Origin: Caenorhabditis elegans
Taxonomy: Eukaryota; Nematoda; Chromadorea; Rhabditida; Rhabditidae
DNA: 64,000 nucleotides
NCBI RefSeq assembly: GCF_000002985.6
Contig: NC_003282.8
Span: 10,292,001 to 10,356,000 of the forward strand
Direction: 5' to 3'
The notes beneath the pieces are model-generated. The model saw nothing but the letters and a program-made list of their open reading frames with translations, was not told the origin of the DNA and did not search any database. How positions within the stretch are numbered: the stretch's first letter is position 1; every line of letters begins with the position of its first letter. A program made the position numbers and the translations under genes. This document shows, piece after piece, positions 1 to 13,245 of this stretch.

Positions 1-680
1 GTCCTTATCTTCACAGCTTCTATTCAAATGCGTCACGATCAGTTCTTTCGCCCTATATTCTTCATCAGTTTGCGACAGATAGTGCTAGGTAAATAGCAAT
101 TTAAGTCATTTGTTTTAATTTTGTTTTTTTATAGATATTTCCCTCATAGGATGTTTAATCAAAACCTCCCGGGAGGAAATGTACCGTATCCACTCTTTCC
201 ACCAAACATGGTCGCTGTTCCATCACCAATGCCCTCAAATATTCGGTATCCGAATATCAGATTCTCGACACCTGGACAGGTATTCCAATAAGAAATTATA
301 TCCTGTTGATAACTAATATTTTTCAGATTACAACTCTATTCATAGCGAATGGGTTCCAGCCGATTACTGGTGAACTCTATGAAAGATGTTGTGAGCAGTA
401 CTTACAGGCAATCGTGAACAAGATGAATAGTCCACGTGTCACTTCTGATGTTGAGGTAGTGTTTCATTTTCAACAATCCGATGTTAAAATCGATGTATTT
501 CAGTATATCAATCAATTGCTGGAATTCATTCAACGCGCCCACGAGGCCTTCAAATGGTTCCCAAATGGTGGATCACAGTTGTTTGATTCATTTGTTCGAG
601 CATTCAAACGCCAAAAATCGTTCAAGAAAGATTTTGCAAATGATATAAATAATTTCCTTGGGCAACTCAGCCCATTATAG
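1..680 (+). CDS. Unrecognised nematode protein, 3' part only
   Basis: Three in-frame exons are visible: an exon open from the window edge to 88, then 135-279 and 327-680, with introns 89-134 and 280-326. The reading frame stays open across both junctions and ends with TAG at 678-680. The middle exon is rich in Pro, Asn and Met. The last exon is mixed alpha-helical, with a Cys-Cys pair and a basic stretch near the C terminus. I recognise no domain. An AATAAA at 996-1001 fits as the poly(A) signal, giving a 3' UTR of about 320 nt that runs up to the end of the convergent PH-domain gene. The N terminus lies outside the window. Confidence 0.75.
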
Positions 681-1036
681 TCACTCTCTTACTCAACCCT
701 TGTTTGTGAATGTTCCAAAATGCAAACATAATCATATTCTAGATAGTCGTGTTTTAATTTTTATACATCCTCATTTCTTCTCAATTTAGTGTAATATGGC
801 TGGTTCCATTTCACACTTCCCAATTGTACATTAGACATTTTTTTGAGATTTAAACAACTATTTTTCCATTCAACATTTATCTAATTTTTGAAACTCATCA
901 CGGATATTGCTGAAAGCAGCGAGAAAGGGTAGCAAACTTTTATTTTTGTACTTTTCTGTCGAGGTCTATTTTTACAATTTCACAATGCTATTCTCAATAA
1001 ACTATTCTGTTATACAAAAATCTTTATTAGTATAGT

Positions 1037-2085
1037 CTAGCAACGCAAAGAGCGAAGCCACCACTCCTTCTTCACAGCTTCTTCGTCTTCGGAGCCCTCG
1101 ATTTTGAATACAAGCTGCTTTTGTACTTGTTGCTCTTCCTCTTGGTCATCATCGATTGGTTCCTGCTTTACTTGAATTCCTTGATGGAAAACGTACATCG
1201 AGGAGATGTTGGGATCCGAACTCTTTGACAATTGTTCAGAAGCTGGAGTACACATCTCGAGATGCTTTTCTATTTGGTAACGAAGAGTGTTGACTGGAAT
1301 GACACCACGACGAACAGAAGGACTAAATATACACAATATAGAAAATTCTTGAAATTGAAAAAAACCTACATCAATGTGTCTTCAGAAGAAACTCCTCTTT
1401 CCAGAACAGTGATAAGTCCACTATTTGAAGAAGTCACTGGTGATGTTGGAGAATCCATCACTTCGACTGGTTCAATTGCAGTCATCGTCTCAACGTTCTT
1501 CGATGGTTGTTGACGTGGCTTTGCAACAACTCGAGCGGCAGCTGTTGGACGGAAAGAGACGTGAGCCTCGAGAAGAGCGGCCGTCCATTTTGAGATGTCG
1601 TCGTCGCGAAGGAACATATGAACATTTCCACGTGGAAGACGGACTTTGACGTGGCTACGGGACTGAAAATAAGCGTTCATTATCTAAATTCGACACACAA
1701 TTGCCGTACATATTTGATTCTTTCTGACTTGTACTTGTCGCATTCTGTGAGAATATGAGTCGCAGAACGAAGGTCGATAACGAGACCTTCATCAACAGAC
1801 TCGTAGAGCACCAAGTATCCATGTTTCGTCACTGTAGCCATTCTCATCTTTAAAGATGAGATATCATCTGGGAAGAAGAAGTTCTTTGAACGGATCATAC
1901 AGAGAACACGTCCACGTCTCAAAACATCAGACTCGTGGACCTTCCAATTGAGCATGCTGGGGAGAGCAATGAACTGAAAAGGTTACATTAGACCTCTGAA
2001 CACGAACTGTATTCTCATTAAAACTTACCTTGTTCAATTTCTTGGCGACTCGAATGGTCTCTTTGCGTTCGTTGGTGATTGGCAT
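1037..2085 (-). CDS. PH-domain protein with acidic C-terminal tail, 299 aa
   Basis: Four exons join in frame: 2085-2029, 1973-1710, 1662-1370 and 1322-1037 (900 nt including the stop). The 47-bp intron 1709-1663 is short but has a clear GT and TTTTCAG. Residues about 20-140 look like a pleckstrin-homology fold: successive beta strands (with FIALP, VLCMIRSKNFFF and GYLVLYESVDEG) followed by a closing helix with the conserved Trp in DISKWTAALLEAH. The C-terminal third is Ser/Pro-rich and then strongly acidic, and contains VKQE followed by an acid run. The start is the ATG at 2085; further upstream the frame lacks an ATG. PH domains bind phosphoinositides or proteins, but the ligand cannot be read from the sequence. 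TTTATT at 1023-1028 is a minus-strand AATAAA. Confidence 0.8.
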
Positions 2086-2822
2086 TGTTAGTAAAGTTAG
2101 TTGTTGAAGTCGAGAAAATTTTCTAGTACTGATTCTTTCTGTTCCAAACTCCAACACATTGACATTTTGAAAATAGGATTCACGTAAAGTTCACTTGAGA
2201 TTTGAAATAGATAATTGGTTTTTGAAACTTGAATAGGCTTTCACGAGAATTAAAATTTAATTTAAAAATTTAATGTTATCTTTCTTGAACTTGAACATTC
2301 TTATAGTTGCACTATTAGATTTTTTTAAGTTAGCAAAAAAAAAAATGACCGTGTGGTAAAGTTGAACTCCTATTGTCTTTCAATTATTGTCCAAGGTGCA
2401 TTTTCGTACAAATATACCAATTTATAATCAATTGCTGAGTTCCATTTTTTAGTTCAAATAAATGCGGACATGCGAGATATAAAAAGTGGTCAAATGAAAA
2501 GCTGTAAAACAAATCAAGTAGATCAATGTTGTAATTGATTTTTTTTTGTTTTCAGACTGTAAAGCGGGAGCTGTTTTTGTAATGCACCTTGAACTCAACA
2601 AATATCCCACTTTATTTTCGGTTAACTCTTTCACCGAAAAAGATAAAAACACGTTCTCAACAACCATAATTACTACCCATAATAATATATTTTTCTCATA
2701 AAATCTATAAAAATTTCAGTAGTTTATATTCCTTATGTCAAACTTGCTCAAGAAGTTACCGCAAAACTTTCTACAGTACCCATTGCAACACCAAGGCATT
2801 AATCAGTGTTAAACATAATAAC
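2086..2822. other. Intergenic, no gene seen
   Basis: AT-rich sequence between the PH-domain gene (its 5' side) and the 3' end of the small peptide gene. Short open frames here show no splice logic or protein-like composition. TTTATT at 2823-2828 is the poly(A) signal of the peptide gene. Confidence 0.5.
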
Positions 2823-2910
2823 TTTATTCAGATTAGATTGATGCAATCTTTTTTATACAATTGTACATAACTTATACATATCAAAATAATTTAAATTTTG
2901 GATATTAGAT

Positions 2911-3126
2911 CTATCCCCAAAGCATATTGCGCCAGAACATTCTTCTATGGAACCGACGGCAGTGGAATCCACAATGGAATCCCCATATTGGATGGAAAAC
3001 TGAAATTATTGCTTATAGTACTACAGGATTTAAATTATGTGTACACTTACATTGAGCATCAGAAACTTGTAGGAATGCACAAAGAACCAGGAAGAACAGA
3101 ATAATGTTAAACTTTAAAGATGCCAT
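2911..3126 (-). CDS. Small secreted cationic aromatic-rich peptide, 54 aa
   Basis: Two exons, 3126-3051 and 2999-2911, flank a 51-bp intron with GTAAGT and TTTCAG ends, giving 54 residues and a TAG stop. Residues 1-24 form a textbook signal peptide with a hydrophobic core (IILFFLVLCAFL) and probable cleavage after SDA or SDAQ. The mature part is about 30 residues with two Cys, four His, six Arg and many Phe/Trp. This composition is typical of host-defence peptides, although I recognise no family. A TATA box (TATAAAG on the minus strand, 3187-3193) lies 61 nt upstream of the ATG. An AATAAA lies about 85 nt past the stop. The intestinal-type GATA palindrome GATAATTATC at 3283-3292 suggests gut expression (inference). 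Confidence 0.75.
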
Positions 3127-4086
3127 TTTCCAAATAGTAATTGTAGTAAGATGTTCTCATCTATCAATTCCTCATTTCTGTCTAACCTTTATAGGTTGAT
3201 CTTGTTTTCTTTCAAATAAGAGAAAAGAGACGCAGACTTTCACAGTGACATCATCTTTACAAACAAGTGTCATGAGAAACTTGATAATTATCGTGTATTC
3301 TAAAAGAAAATTCCAGACTGAATCTCACTGCAGTACACAAATCGCATTATCACGTGGCACTTTTCGTTGAATACCCTGAAACTTGAATGTCTAAACAACT
3401 TCCAACTGATCAGAAGATGACAAGTTTTATTTTCAAATTTCAGTAGATTAAAGAAAAGACACATGGTGTTGAATTAAAAAACATGAAAAAATCAAAATAA
3501 AAACAATGAAATTAGTATCACAATGTAAAATGATGAGGTAGAAAGAGTATCAATATGTGTATAACACTTACTAAAACGAAAGACAATATGTCCTTCTGAA
3601 GAGCACCTATTCAGGACTGCAAACGGGTCATGGCCTAATTTTAAGCGTCACCTGGAAGAGCACTAGGCCATGCCAAACTTTTTTGGAATTTGAAATTTAA
3701 TTGATAAAGCAACAAAATTAAGTAAATTTTAGAACGAGACGTGGAAATGGACATGCATATCAATTGTATCTATTCTCATAATATTACATGCATGTTCATT
3801 CCCTAGTCGAATTGCGGACTAGCCGATTATGAACAGAAATCAGGGGAGAAAATGAGCAAACGGGATGAGAAGAAATAAATATGTATAATATTGGAATTTT
3901 GAAAGCTGACTGTGGCCTCTAAAGAAGTTCGCTTTCAAATCACAAAGTTATCAGGGTGAAGGCTAAGTATTTTCAGATTTTATTATTTAGTTTTCACTAA
4001 CTACTGTAATAATACAGCGGATTGCAAGAAAATCAAAATTTAGCTATCCTCCACCCTAATAATTTTTTAAAAATTAGCAACTAAAT
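3127..4086. other. Intergenic: peptide promoter and a short hairpin repeat
   Basis: The first ~200 bp are the promoter side of the peptide gene. At 3629-3672 a CATGGCCTA / TAGGCCATG hairpin with 9-bp arms resembles a small dispersed repeat. The rest is AT-rich, with no gene seen up to the stop codon of the AMOP-domain gene. Confidence 0.4.
3187..3193 (-). promoter_or_regulatory. TATA box of the small cationic peptide gene
   Basis: TATAAAG on the minus strand, 61 nt upstream of the start codon at 3126. GATA-factor sites (TGATAA at 3282-3287 within an inverted GATAATTATC) lie roughly 90 nt further upstream. Confidence 0.5.
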
Positions 4087-7000
4087 CTAAACACTTGTAT
4101 TCAATCCAAGCATTCCTTGTGAACCTCGAACATCTGATGGAACAGGCGAGAATCCACGTGGTTCTAGCGTCATTGGTGTTGCAGTTGTGCCACGTGGCGG
4201 TGGCATGGCCACAGTTCTCGGAGCTGTTGACAAATCTCCCACAGATAATGCACGTGACGGTTTTGTCTCGTATGTCTGATTTTGGAATGCGTTGTTACTG
4301 TATGCTGCTGTTCCACTGTAGTTTCTGCTTTCCTGGAGCTTCTTTCGTTTGATACACCAGAAGACAAGGAAGATCAAGAGTATAACAATGATGATTCCAA
4401 CGATTCCGGCAATAACAGCCAACCATTTGAAGTAATTTTCCTTGATTCTCGATCTACACCACGGTTGATTTCCTTTGTTCCATTCAAAGCGATACTCATT
4501 TGGACGGTTGTAATCGACAACGATTCCGCCTAAAATTGAAATTTGAAGTACATATAATGAGCATATTCATATTAACAATTATTTAAAGCTAATTTTTTTT
4601 AGGTACAGTCTAGCGAACATTTTGATTCCTATCAGTTTTGTGACTCCACTGTTCTATTTTGACAGTTCATTGCGTTTCAGGTTGAAGAGTGATCAGGTAG
4701 AATATTTTTTCTAGAATTTCAAGTTGAAACCGAATTTTTAAAAATAAATTCATGGGAAACTGTCTGAGACAGGGCGATTGAAAAATTAATTATAAAAAGT
4801 TATGAAATTTAAAGAAATCTGCGGAAATTTTTTTCAGACTAATGAAGAATGCAACTCTGGTAGGGAACATGAGGTATCTGTTGAAAGGTTTTTTTTCTAA
4901 TTTTAAAAGTAAAAAAATCTAAACTCACATTTATATTCATGATCTCCTTTAACCCAATGAGATTGATAACACTCAAATCTTGCAACATCTCCTTGTAAAT
5001 AACCAGATGATAAGGCTGGTGTCTTCATCATATACTCTGGATATTCAATGTTAATGGCTCCGCAGCTGTTGTCTGAAATTTATTATTATTTTGAAATCTT
5101 TGCAATTTTCTACTAACACTGTCGAATAGCAAGTGCTCTGTCAGTAGTGAACATATTCCATGCATCTTGCTCTTCTTGTCCCAAAACCTTTGAATTAAGA
5201 AGTGCATAATCATAAAGACATGCCACACTATCTCCACATTCGGTGAGAACTTGTCCTGGATCGTCTGGGCATTGAAGTCCATAACTGAGAGTTGCAATAC
5301 TTTGATATGGTTGAAGATCAGCTGAAAATTAAAGTTAAAGTCTCGATGAAACAAATTATATTTTTATTCTTACTGTTCGGATTATTTTGCAAATCTCTGC
5401 ATGTATTCAAAAGTTGAAGAATCATAGCTCCGGTTTGTGGAACAAAACGATAGGAACCGCTGAAAGTGTTACTTTAGCTATTTGAAAAATTAAATGGAAA
5501 TACTTACGTATCGAAAATTGGAGCAGTTTTATAAACGGGCTCTGATCTCATGCTAGCTTCTGGGAACACATCAAACTGCTTATCTTCATCTCTTGATGTA
5601 GTGAACATGTTATCTTGTGGCATATTTTGATTCAATGTTCCAGCTTGATTCTGTTGAGTTCCTGGTTCTCCAGTTCCCAAAACGAGATCTGAAATAAAGA
5701 ACAATGAAATTTAAAAATAGGAATAGAAAAAAGTGGTTTATATAACTAGAAACTTCAATAAACCTTTGATGATTGACAAAGATTAAATTTTTGTCGAAAG
5801 TAGTCTTTAACAGAAAACATTTTTTTATAAAAGGAATTTCGTTTACAGTTCTTGGAAAAGTTATTAAAATCTTCCAGAAACCCGTTTTCTCTTAATATCA
5901 AGTTTTTCTATAAATAAATTTCAAACTGGAACATTAATTAAAAAATCAAAAAAAGTTACTCACAATTGTTAATAATCTGTTGTCTATAAGAATCAGAATT
6001 GACATCATTCAATGTAAGTCCTTCATTCAAAGATCCACTTGTCTGATCTGGATATGGTCTAATCAAACCACTGACACGTGGCAAGTTGTACATCTGTCTA
6101 TATTGAGTCTCTTGAGTTTTATCTCCATCTGGTCTGACTCCATATTGTGGAGACACGGAAATCTGAATGTCCAGCATTCCCATACTTTCTTGATAATTTG
6201 GCAGACGGTCGATATCCAGTGCATAACTTTCAGTGACTTTCACTCCAATTTGAGCTTCTTCAAGTACAACATAAATCTCTGGCTGACCACGCTCGACATT
6301 GTTAACGTAAATGAGAACACCACGGAAACGTTGTAAACGAATTGTGTCAAAGTAACGGAGAATATTTCCGACAATGATGTTGGTACGGTAACGAAATCGT
6401 CGAGTATCCTTACGAGTCATTACAATGACACGTTCAGTTCCAGTTGCTTCCAAAGCAATTCCAGTGATGACTGTTGCATTTGTTGGTTGAACAAGTTCAT
6501 ACTGAGAAATGTATCTTCCCAAAAGTCCAAAGTCAACTTTTCGGTTTGGATATCTTTCCAGTCGAGTTTGAATTCTAACTTCAGGTGTACGAACCGATTG
6601 AGGAATATACAAGAAATTGAATACTCCTGGTTGATTGAAAATGAATTTGTCATTGTCTATAGTTTGGAATACTCCAGCACCTTGTGCGTGTCCTGAAATA
6701 ATTCACTCTTCAGTTGGTTTTTAAAGTATTTGATTTTCTGGTTTCTATCTAGGTCACACACTAAATTCCTAAAACCCACCTATAGCCGGAGGTTGATACT
6801 GTTGACAAGCTGACGAAGGTCTCCTCCAGTAGAACATTTGACATCGGAAATCGGCGAACTTACAACACAAGAAGTAGGGCATGTAGTCATTGTGGAATAC
6901 CGATAAACCAGGAACCTGTAATTAGAATATATTGCCTTTTACAAATTTCGGAATGTTTTGAATTTGTACAAATCCATGCAAAAACCTATGATTTCAGTGG

Positions 7001-10000
7001 TTCTAATAACTGATTTTTGCTAGTGATTTTAAAAGAGAAATATAAAATTATATGGTGTGATTTTGTGTTCAATTTAAACTTACAGGAGCATAATGCTTTA
7101 CTTCATCATACTGTAATTAGTCTAGGCTATTGATAATCTAATAAAAAATTACAATCAACCAAAAATTAATATTTTAACTACACTCTATTTTCAAAAACGA
7201 ACCTCAAACTGCCCCATATAAGGCGCTGTACCAAATTCATAAGCTCGTAAAGGATAACCAGGATTGTAGAAATATTCCCTTTGAGTTTTGATAACTGGTT
7301 GATAAGGGGTTTGCATAAGATATCCTGATTCGTCGTAACAACAGACTTGACCATAATGAGTCATAAATCGGCTGAAAAATAAAAAATTTCGATATCAAAT
7401 ATCAAAAAAAGGCTACTCACTTTGTATCCATATTATTGAAAGTATTTCCATTTCCAGCATAACTTGAATAAATATTTGAAGATGACATATAACAGTTTTT
7501 GGAACCGATAACGGTTGTGCAAGTGATATCACGGAACATCTAGAACAATTATGTGTTAAGTTGGAATTGATAATTTTAATGTAATCAATATTACTTGAAA
7601 CAACACATTTTTATAAGTTGAGACAACAGCTTTTCATATATATTTTAGCAACATATGTTTGGCCAGTTTTTTTATGGCCATGAACAAAATGTTTCAAAAA
7701 ATTGATGTGATTTAATTGTTTGAAATAGTTATATATATATATTTTAAAGCATTATATAAATTTTGCTAATATACTTTACTACCCCTTTATTGTAATAGTG
7801 AGAAAGTGTCACAAACCTGCGAGCATCTTGGATGAGGCATAAATCTTCCCAAATCCAACAAAGCTTGAGTTTCAATACATGGGCATGAAGTGTTGGTTTC
7901 TGTATCTCTAATGAAATTCCAAAGAGCTCCATCTTCATCATACCAATCGTGACACATTTCTCTGGATTTTTCTTTTACGAATTCAATTCTCTGATCACGA
8001 TCTTGTTGATTGAGAGTTAATGTTGCAAACTGTTGGTTTTCCGGTGTCCAAAGCCAATGAAGAGAAATCGGAGCAGATACGAGACCTGGCAGAAGTTGAG
8101 TTCCGTTTGCATCATTCGGATTAATTGGTGCCAGTTTGAAGAAACCAACACGATAAGTGTATAGAGTATGCATTCGTTCCCAGTCAGTCAAGTACCATTG
8201 TTGAACCTGATTTGTATTGATAACTTCCTCTTGTGGCATCCAACGATAGTTCGCGTTATTCTGATTACTATATGTGGTGATACGAGCAAGAGTACGGTAT
8301 TCCGGTCGGAACTTCTTGATCTCATCATCCTTAAACTCTCTGTATCCGACAATGTACAGACCCAGTTGAACACCGTACATGGAATCATCTGAGATTCGAA
8401 CACCCATATTGTTACCATTAGTTAAAATGTCTGGATTTGTGAAGTTTCGAGGATACCAGGTGATTGGCATTAGCTGAAACGCAAAAATTGTTTCAGTCTT
8501 CGAAAAAAGTATTTTCCACTTACATAATTTGTCATTGGATTCTTATACCACTCATAGATATTACCAATATCCAACCTCATTGGATCTAGTGTAGGAGGCA
8601 CAAAATAGATATATCCCACAAATGCCTTTTCATCGTTAGCTCCTCGAGATTCCGGTTGGAAGTAAACAGTCTTAGTTCCCCAATCATAAATTCGTGGCAG
8701 ACTGCATCGAGCAATTGCTGGATTAATGACTTGGCACGTGGCAACCTCTCTTTCTTCAATCATCATAATGTAGGTCTGTGTGCGATCCAAGCAGCAAGCA
8801 TTAACATCAACGGTCATATCTCCCAACATGTTCACAATATTTGGATAGATCATGATTGGGTCTAAAAGAAGACAAGTTGAGTAAAAATACAAGATTCTAC
8901 CATTTTAATTGTAAAAACAATAATGATTTAAATCGAACAAGACCCTACTCAAAAAGTGATAATACGATCTGCGAATTTCTTGATTTCTATACATGGTTGA
9001 AATTTTTGTATAATTTAAGAATAAAATCCACATGTAATCTACCGCCTTTTGAATTGCTTTTGCAAGAAAAAAAAACTTACATGTTCCTCCCGTTTTATTT
9101 GAGCATCCAGCAGGTCTAACAACATCATCAACTCTGAACATATATCTTCCTCTGACCATATGTGGAACTCCCGATCTTTGTGCCAAAACTTTCGGTGTGT
9201 TCTTGTATGGTTGAGTTGGATCAACTTCGACAGTTCCTGTGTGATTTCCTCCATTGAATACAGCACGACATCTTCCGGATCTTGAGTTTCCGCGGAAGTC
9301 TTGAGCATCAAATCCTAGACGATCATAGTTAATAATAACATATGAAAGGCGAGCCGTGGAGTCAGTGAGCCAAATAACTTGATATGTTCCAGTCTGTCCT
9401 GCATCGATATCAGATCTTCCAGAAATAGCAGAAGCTGTATTGTACCATGTGACAACGACAGCAGCGTCTGCACGGAACATGGCTCCTCCAGCAACTCCTT
9501 CTTGAACCCAAATCATCATTTGATCGAGGAAGTAATCACTGTTTGAGTCACATCGAACATAACTGTCTGCAGTTCCAGGACAAGCTTGACTGGCTTGTTG
9601 ACCAAAGAATGCGTTCTGTTGAAGAGTCCCTCCAAGGTTAAGATTCGAGTTTGACTCTCTACCAAACAAAGACTGACGCAACAATAAACGATAGTAGACT
9701 CCTGCTCTTCGAGCCGGGTTTCCTTGTTGTGGAACTTGTTGTTTACATAGGTATGGTGCAATCATTGCTGGATCTTCTTGACGTGGCCAATCCGTTGTTT
9801 CAGGACCCACATTAATTGTTGGTCCCTGATCGAGGACTGTTGCAAAACCAAGGTATCCATTTACGGATATCTGTGGAAAACAATATAATTTTCTTTGGTT
9901 CTTTCTGAAACAAAACTTACAGTTGTGTAATTGTAAAGTCCTCCATAATATGGGAAAAACATGTACAAATCAATCGTCATTCCAGATGTAAGCATAGATG

Positions 10001-10293
10001 GATTGACCATCAAATCACCAGCTTCAGGTCCGAACGGAACGAGATTCACTGAAACAAATAAACAATGGTGTCATATTCCAATTGACATCTGTCTGTCACT
10101 TACCTCCATAAAATGGATTGTTGCCTGTTCCTGAGAAGATTTGTCCTGGTGATACTTGGTTAATTGTGGGATTTTGAGGTGTTCCACCAATATTCTGATT
10201 GATTCCTCCAATATTTTGATTGTAGGCAAGCGGCGGAAAAGTGGCGATAAGCAGCACCACCGCCGCGAGATGATGCCGACATCCCCTTCGCAT
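4087..10293 (-). CDS. NIDO-AMOP-VWD-Sushi type I membrane protein, 1448 aa
   Basis: Fifteen exons join in frame: 10293-10104, 10048-9923, 9870-9081, 8871-8524, 8473-7817, 7539-7421, 7371-7203, 7110-7084, 6915-6780, 6692-5964, 5688-5508, 5459-5374, 5321-5120, 5072-4929 and 4529-4087. A signal peptide (residues 1-24) is followed by an Asn/Gln/Gly-rich linker, a NIDO domain (VNGYLGF to RYMFRVDD) and a Cys-rich middle. Then come an AMOP domain (CHDWYDEDGALWNFIRDTE, CPC), a VWD-like region, a Sushi/CCP module near CGAINIEYP, one transmembrane helix (GIVGIIIVILLIFLVFWCI) and a basic cytoplasmic tail. This is the architecture of the MUC4/SUSD2 group of cell-surface adhesion proteins. The start ATG at 10293 follows a TTTGCAG acceptor, so an upstream leader exon or trans-splicing is likely. 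Confidence 0.9.
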
Positions 10294-12846
10294 TAACTGC
10301 AAATAATTAATCTTGAGAACATTTATTAAATTGAGAAATCCGAAGAGAAAAGAGTTCATAAGAAAAAGATCCGATTGTTATGAAAGTTAAAGACAGATTT
10401 TTTGTTAATTTTTGAGAGAATTTACTATATTTTCCCAATTTGACGTTTTGCTCTATGTCGACAGCTTATACCTCAGTTGTCTTTAATTTTATCAAAAAAT
10501 TGTCAACTGACAAAATATATGTAAAATATTTCTTTACGTTTCAGCTTCAAAACATTTTCTAGTTATTATTAAGGTAGAAGAGATATAAGCCGTGGAAGAA
10601 TTATGGGCGCAAGTCTAATAGGAAAAATACGGTAGTCAATTGGAGTTTTGCCAAATTCAGGAGAGGACTGTTTCGATGGATGCTTTAGTAAAAATTATTT
10701 AACAAGTCCTAATCTACAATTTCATTATTTTTAATACTTTTAAAATCTCTTATTTTCTTTTCTGCATCCTATTTTAGTCTGCATAATTTGTAAAAAAGAT
10801 AAAATTGAGAATATCTCCCATACCAACACCAGAAAGAAAATTTAATGAAAAATCAACTTTACAATTGAACTTATAAATTCTTTAAAACAGTGTATAAATT
10901 TGCAGTAAATGTGAAAAAAGTACTGAAAGAAAAAGTTCAGAATTTTACGACTTCTACGCAATATGAAAAAAGTGCATGAAAAATCATTGGAACACTTAAC
11001 GGTTGTGTTTCATTCCAAATATTGGACAAAAGGTGCGACAGAGGTGTTATTTTCGGGCAAAGAAACGAGCAAAGAAGGTTCGGCAGAAATATCAGAACCT
11101 GTTCGGTGATTCATAAAGTAACATGGAACATTTTTTATATTTAAATTCAAAAGAAGGTATCACAAAATACAACTGAAACAAGAGATGTGCGAATAATTTT
11201 GTAGAGAATTGAACTTCAAAAAAGAAGACATTAAAATGTTCTGATTATCTGAAATTCTACAGTAACCCATGTAGTTTTCTAGAAACAACATGAAACATAG
11301 AAATAGTTCAACATAGTATATAAGGGGACAAACAATAGGTTGAAAATCGTAATAGACAGTGCAACAGGGCAACAACTTGAGTCAAAATAGATGGCGAGAG
11401 CCCAACTCAACCGGAGAGCTCTCCCCGAACCCTTTTGCAAGCAAACAACGAAGCGAACCTCCGTTCACTCTCTTGACCTCATATAGTACATAATTCAACG
11501 AGACGCAGCAGTTGGTTCAGGTCAAACAGTGGTCAGATGGGTGGCTCTGGTATTGGACAGCACCAGGTATATGTTCCAGTAGTAGTAGTAGGCAAACTGA
11601 CTCCTTCTCTTTATTTGCACTTTGGACCTCGGCTTCGTCGTCTGACCTTTTCACTGCAGCTCCTCTCTTCGAGCAAGAATGAATAAGCGGTAAAATAAGA
11701 GAAGCAGAGGGAAGAATTTAATGAATGAATAGAGAAAGAGGTGGAGCATGCTGACGCTCTTTTGTACAGTTTCAATAAACTTTGAATAGGCATTGGAATG
11801 TAGGGATGTTTTATATAAATTGTAGAAGAAAGACAATTTCTTGGAGTCATAGAAGTTGTGAGCAAAACCAGAAAAAAATCAACGAGACCGGGCACAATGC
11901 GTTATAAATTTCAGAACTTGAATCTAATCTGTTTTTGAAAAACTATTGTCATTCTGAAAAGCTGAAAATGGACAACGTTTAAAAAAATGTGTAACATATC
12001 CGAAAAAAATGATTTTTAATTATTTCGAACTTCTGAAGTTTCTAGAATTGATGCCATTACGAATTTAATTGGTTTTTTTTCTTAAATTCACCCCTCCCCC
12101 GCCCCCTATTACTTAAAATTTTGTGAAATCTTTTTCAGATATGTACAAAAACAAAATTGACAGTTGAATTTTCCCTTTAAATATCAAATTTTTAAAAAAT
12201 TTTAAGAATTGAAAGAAAATGTTCTTGGATGGTTAGATGTTAAAAATATGAAAATGGAGAGAAATCGTGAAGTAAAGTAAATTTCTGAATAATCAACATA
12301 TTTATAAAAAAATTTACATTCACTTCACATACAAATTTCAAATGATTGTTTAAAAAAACTTAAAAAATGAAACAAAATTATCAGGAGCAAGATGACCAAG
12401 TTATTCACTAATCACTCCATCTTCTGCTTACTCGCCCATCTTTCTCCCCAAATCCGTCTGTTTACACGTGTATGTGTAATCTTCCCATAAGCACATTTTT
12501 GTGCTCTTCCTTTCTCCTGTACCTCCTTTAACCTCTTTATCCTATCAGCAGCTTGAGCATATACAGTGTTTGTTTTCTTCCGCGCGGAGCAGCCGCAAAG
12601 GAGACGAACCGAAACTAATTTGAGCGAAACGAAATGACAACACGGAAACCACCAGATGACCAAGTGTTTGTAAGGGAACAAAAGTCCGGCTTGGCATTGG
12701 GCCAAGAAACATCAATTTCAAATATAATCGCACTGTGCATAAAACAGTTTTAAAAATTATGGATTGATCTAATGCCCTTTCAATTATGGCCCTCTTGAAA
12801 ATATAACAATATGTTAAAAGTATTCCAGAATAATTATTAATTTATA
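10294..12846. other. Long intergenic region upstream of the AMOP gene
   Basis: 2.5 kb without a convincing gene. Moderately GC-rich islands at about 11385-11560 and 12560-12620 may hold promoter or leader-exon sequence of the AMOP gene, but no exon can be proved. At about 10575-10645 a segment (ATATAAGCCGT, then CAAGTCTAATAGGAAAAAT) matches one at 24778-24840, so it is a dispersed repeat. The pyrimidine-rich minus strand produces open frames that do not look coding. Confidence 0.4.
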
Positions 12847-13189
12847 TCATTGTGCAAGTTCTCTTGCCTCAATCTTCCCAAACATCTCATCGATTTCATT
12901 CAAATGAACAGCATAGACCTCAAAATTCCAACCAAATTATGTTAATAAATTATAAAGTTACCCCTTCATATCTTGGACGTTTTTGCTCTTTGGTAAGATC
13001 GACTAAATGGCGCAGCACATCTTCAGCGAGTATTGGAATTTTGCACAGCTCGTCATAGGTTTTCCCTTCGATGTTATGCTTGACTTTGGCATAAGATGCA
13101 AGATGCTGAAAATCATAATTTTATACCGGTTTAACAATTTAGAACTAAAATCTAGACAGTTCAAGATTTATCTAAAAAACCAAAATGAT

Positions 13190-13245
13190 AGGTTCCACCA
13201 AGATTTGAACTCGGGTCGCAGGATTCAAAGTCCTGAGTGCTAACC
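13190..13245 (-). pseudogene. Truncated tRNA-Gln(TTG) remnant
   Basis: Matches the 3' 56 nt of the intact tRNA-Gln at 19231-19302, including the anticodon loop CTTTGAA, with one change in the T stem. The first ~16 nt (acceptor 5' strand and part of the D arm) are missing, and the sequence runs into unrelated GC-rich DNA. It sits just upstream of the decayed synthetase exon at 13105, exactly the place the intact tRNA holds in the sister gene, so it was copied with that gene. Confidence 0.85.

Noticed and set aside
12412..12733. Minus-strand frames upstream of the AMOP gene as a gene
   Set aside because: No splice support or domain, and the reading frames overlap each other in different phases.
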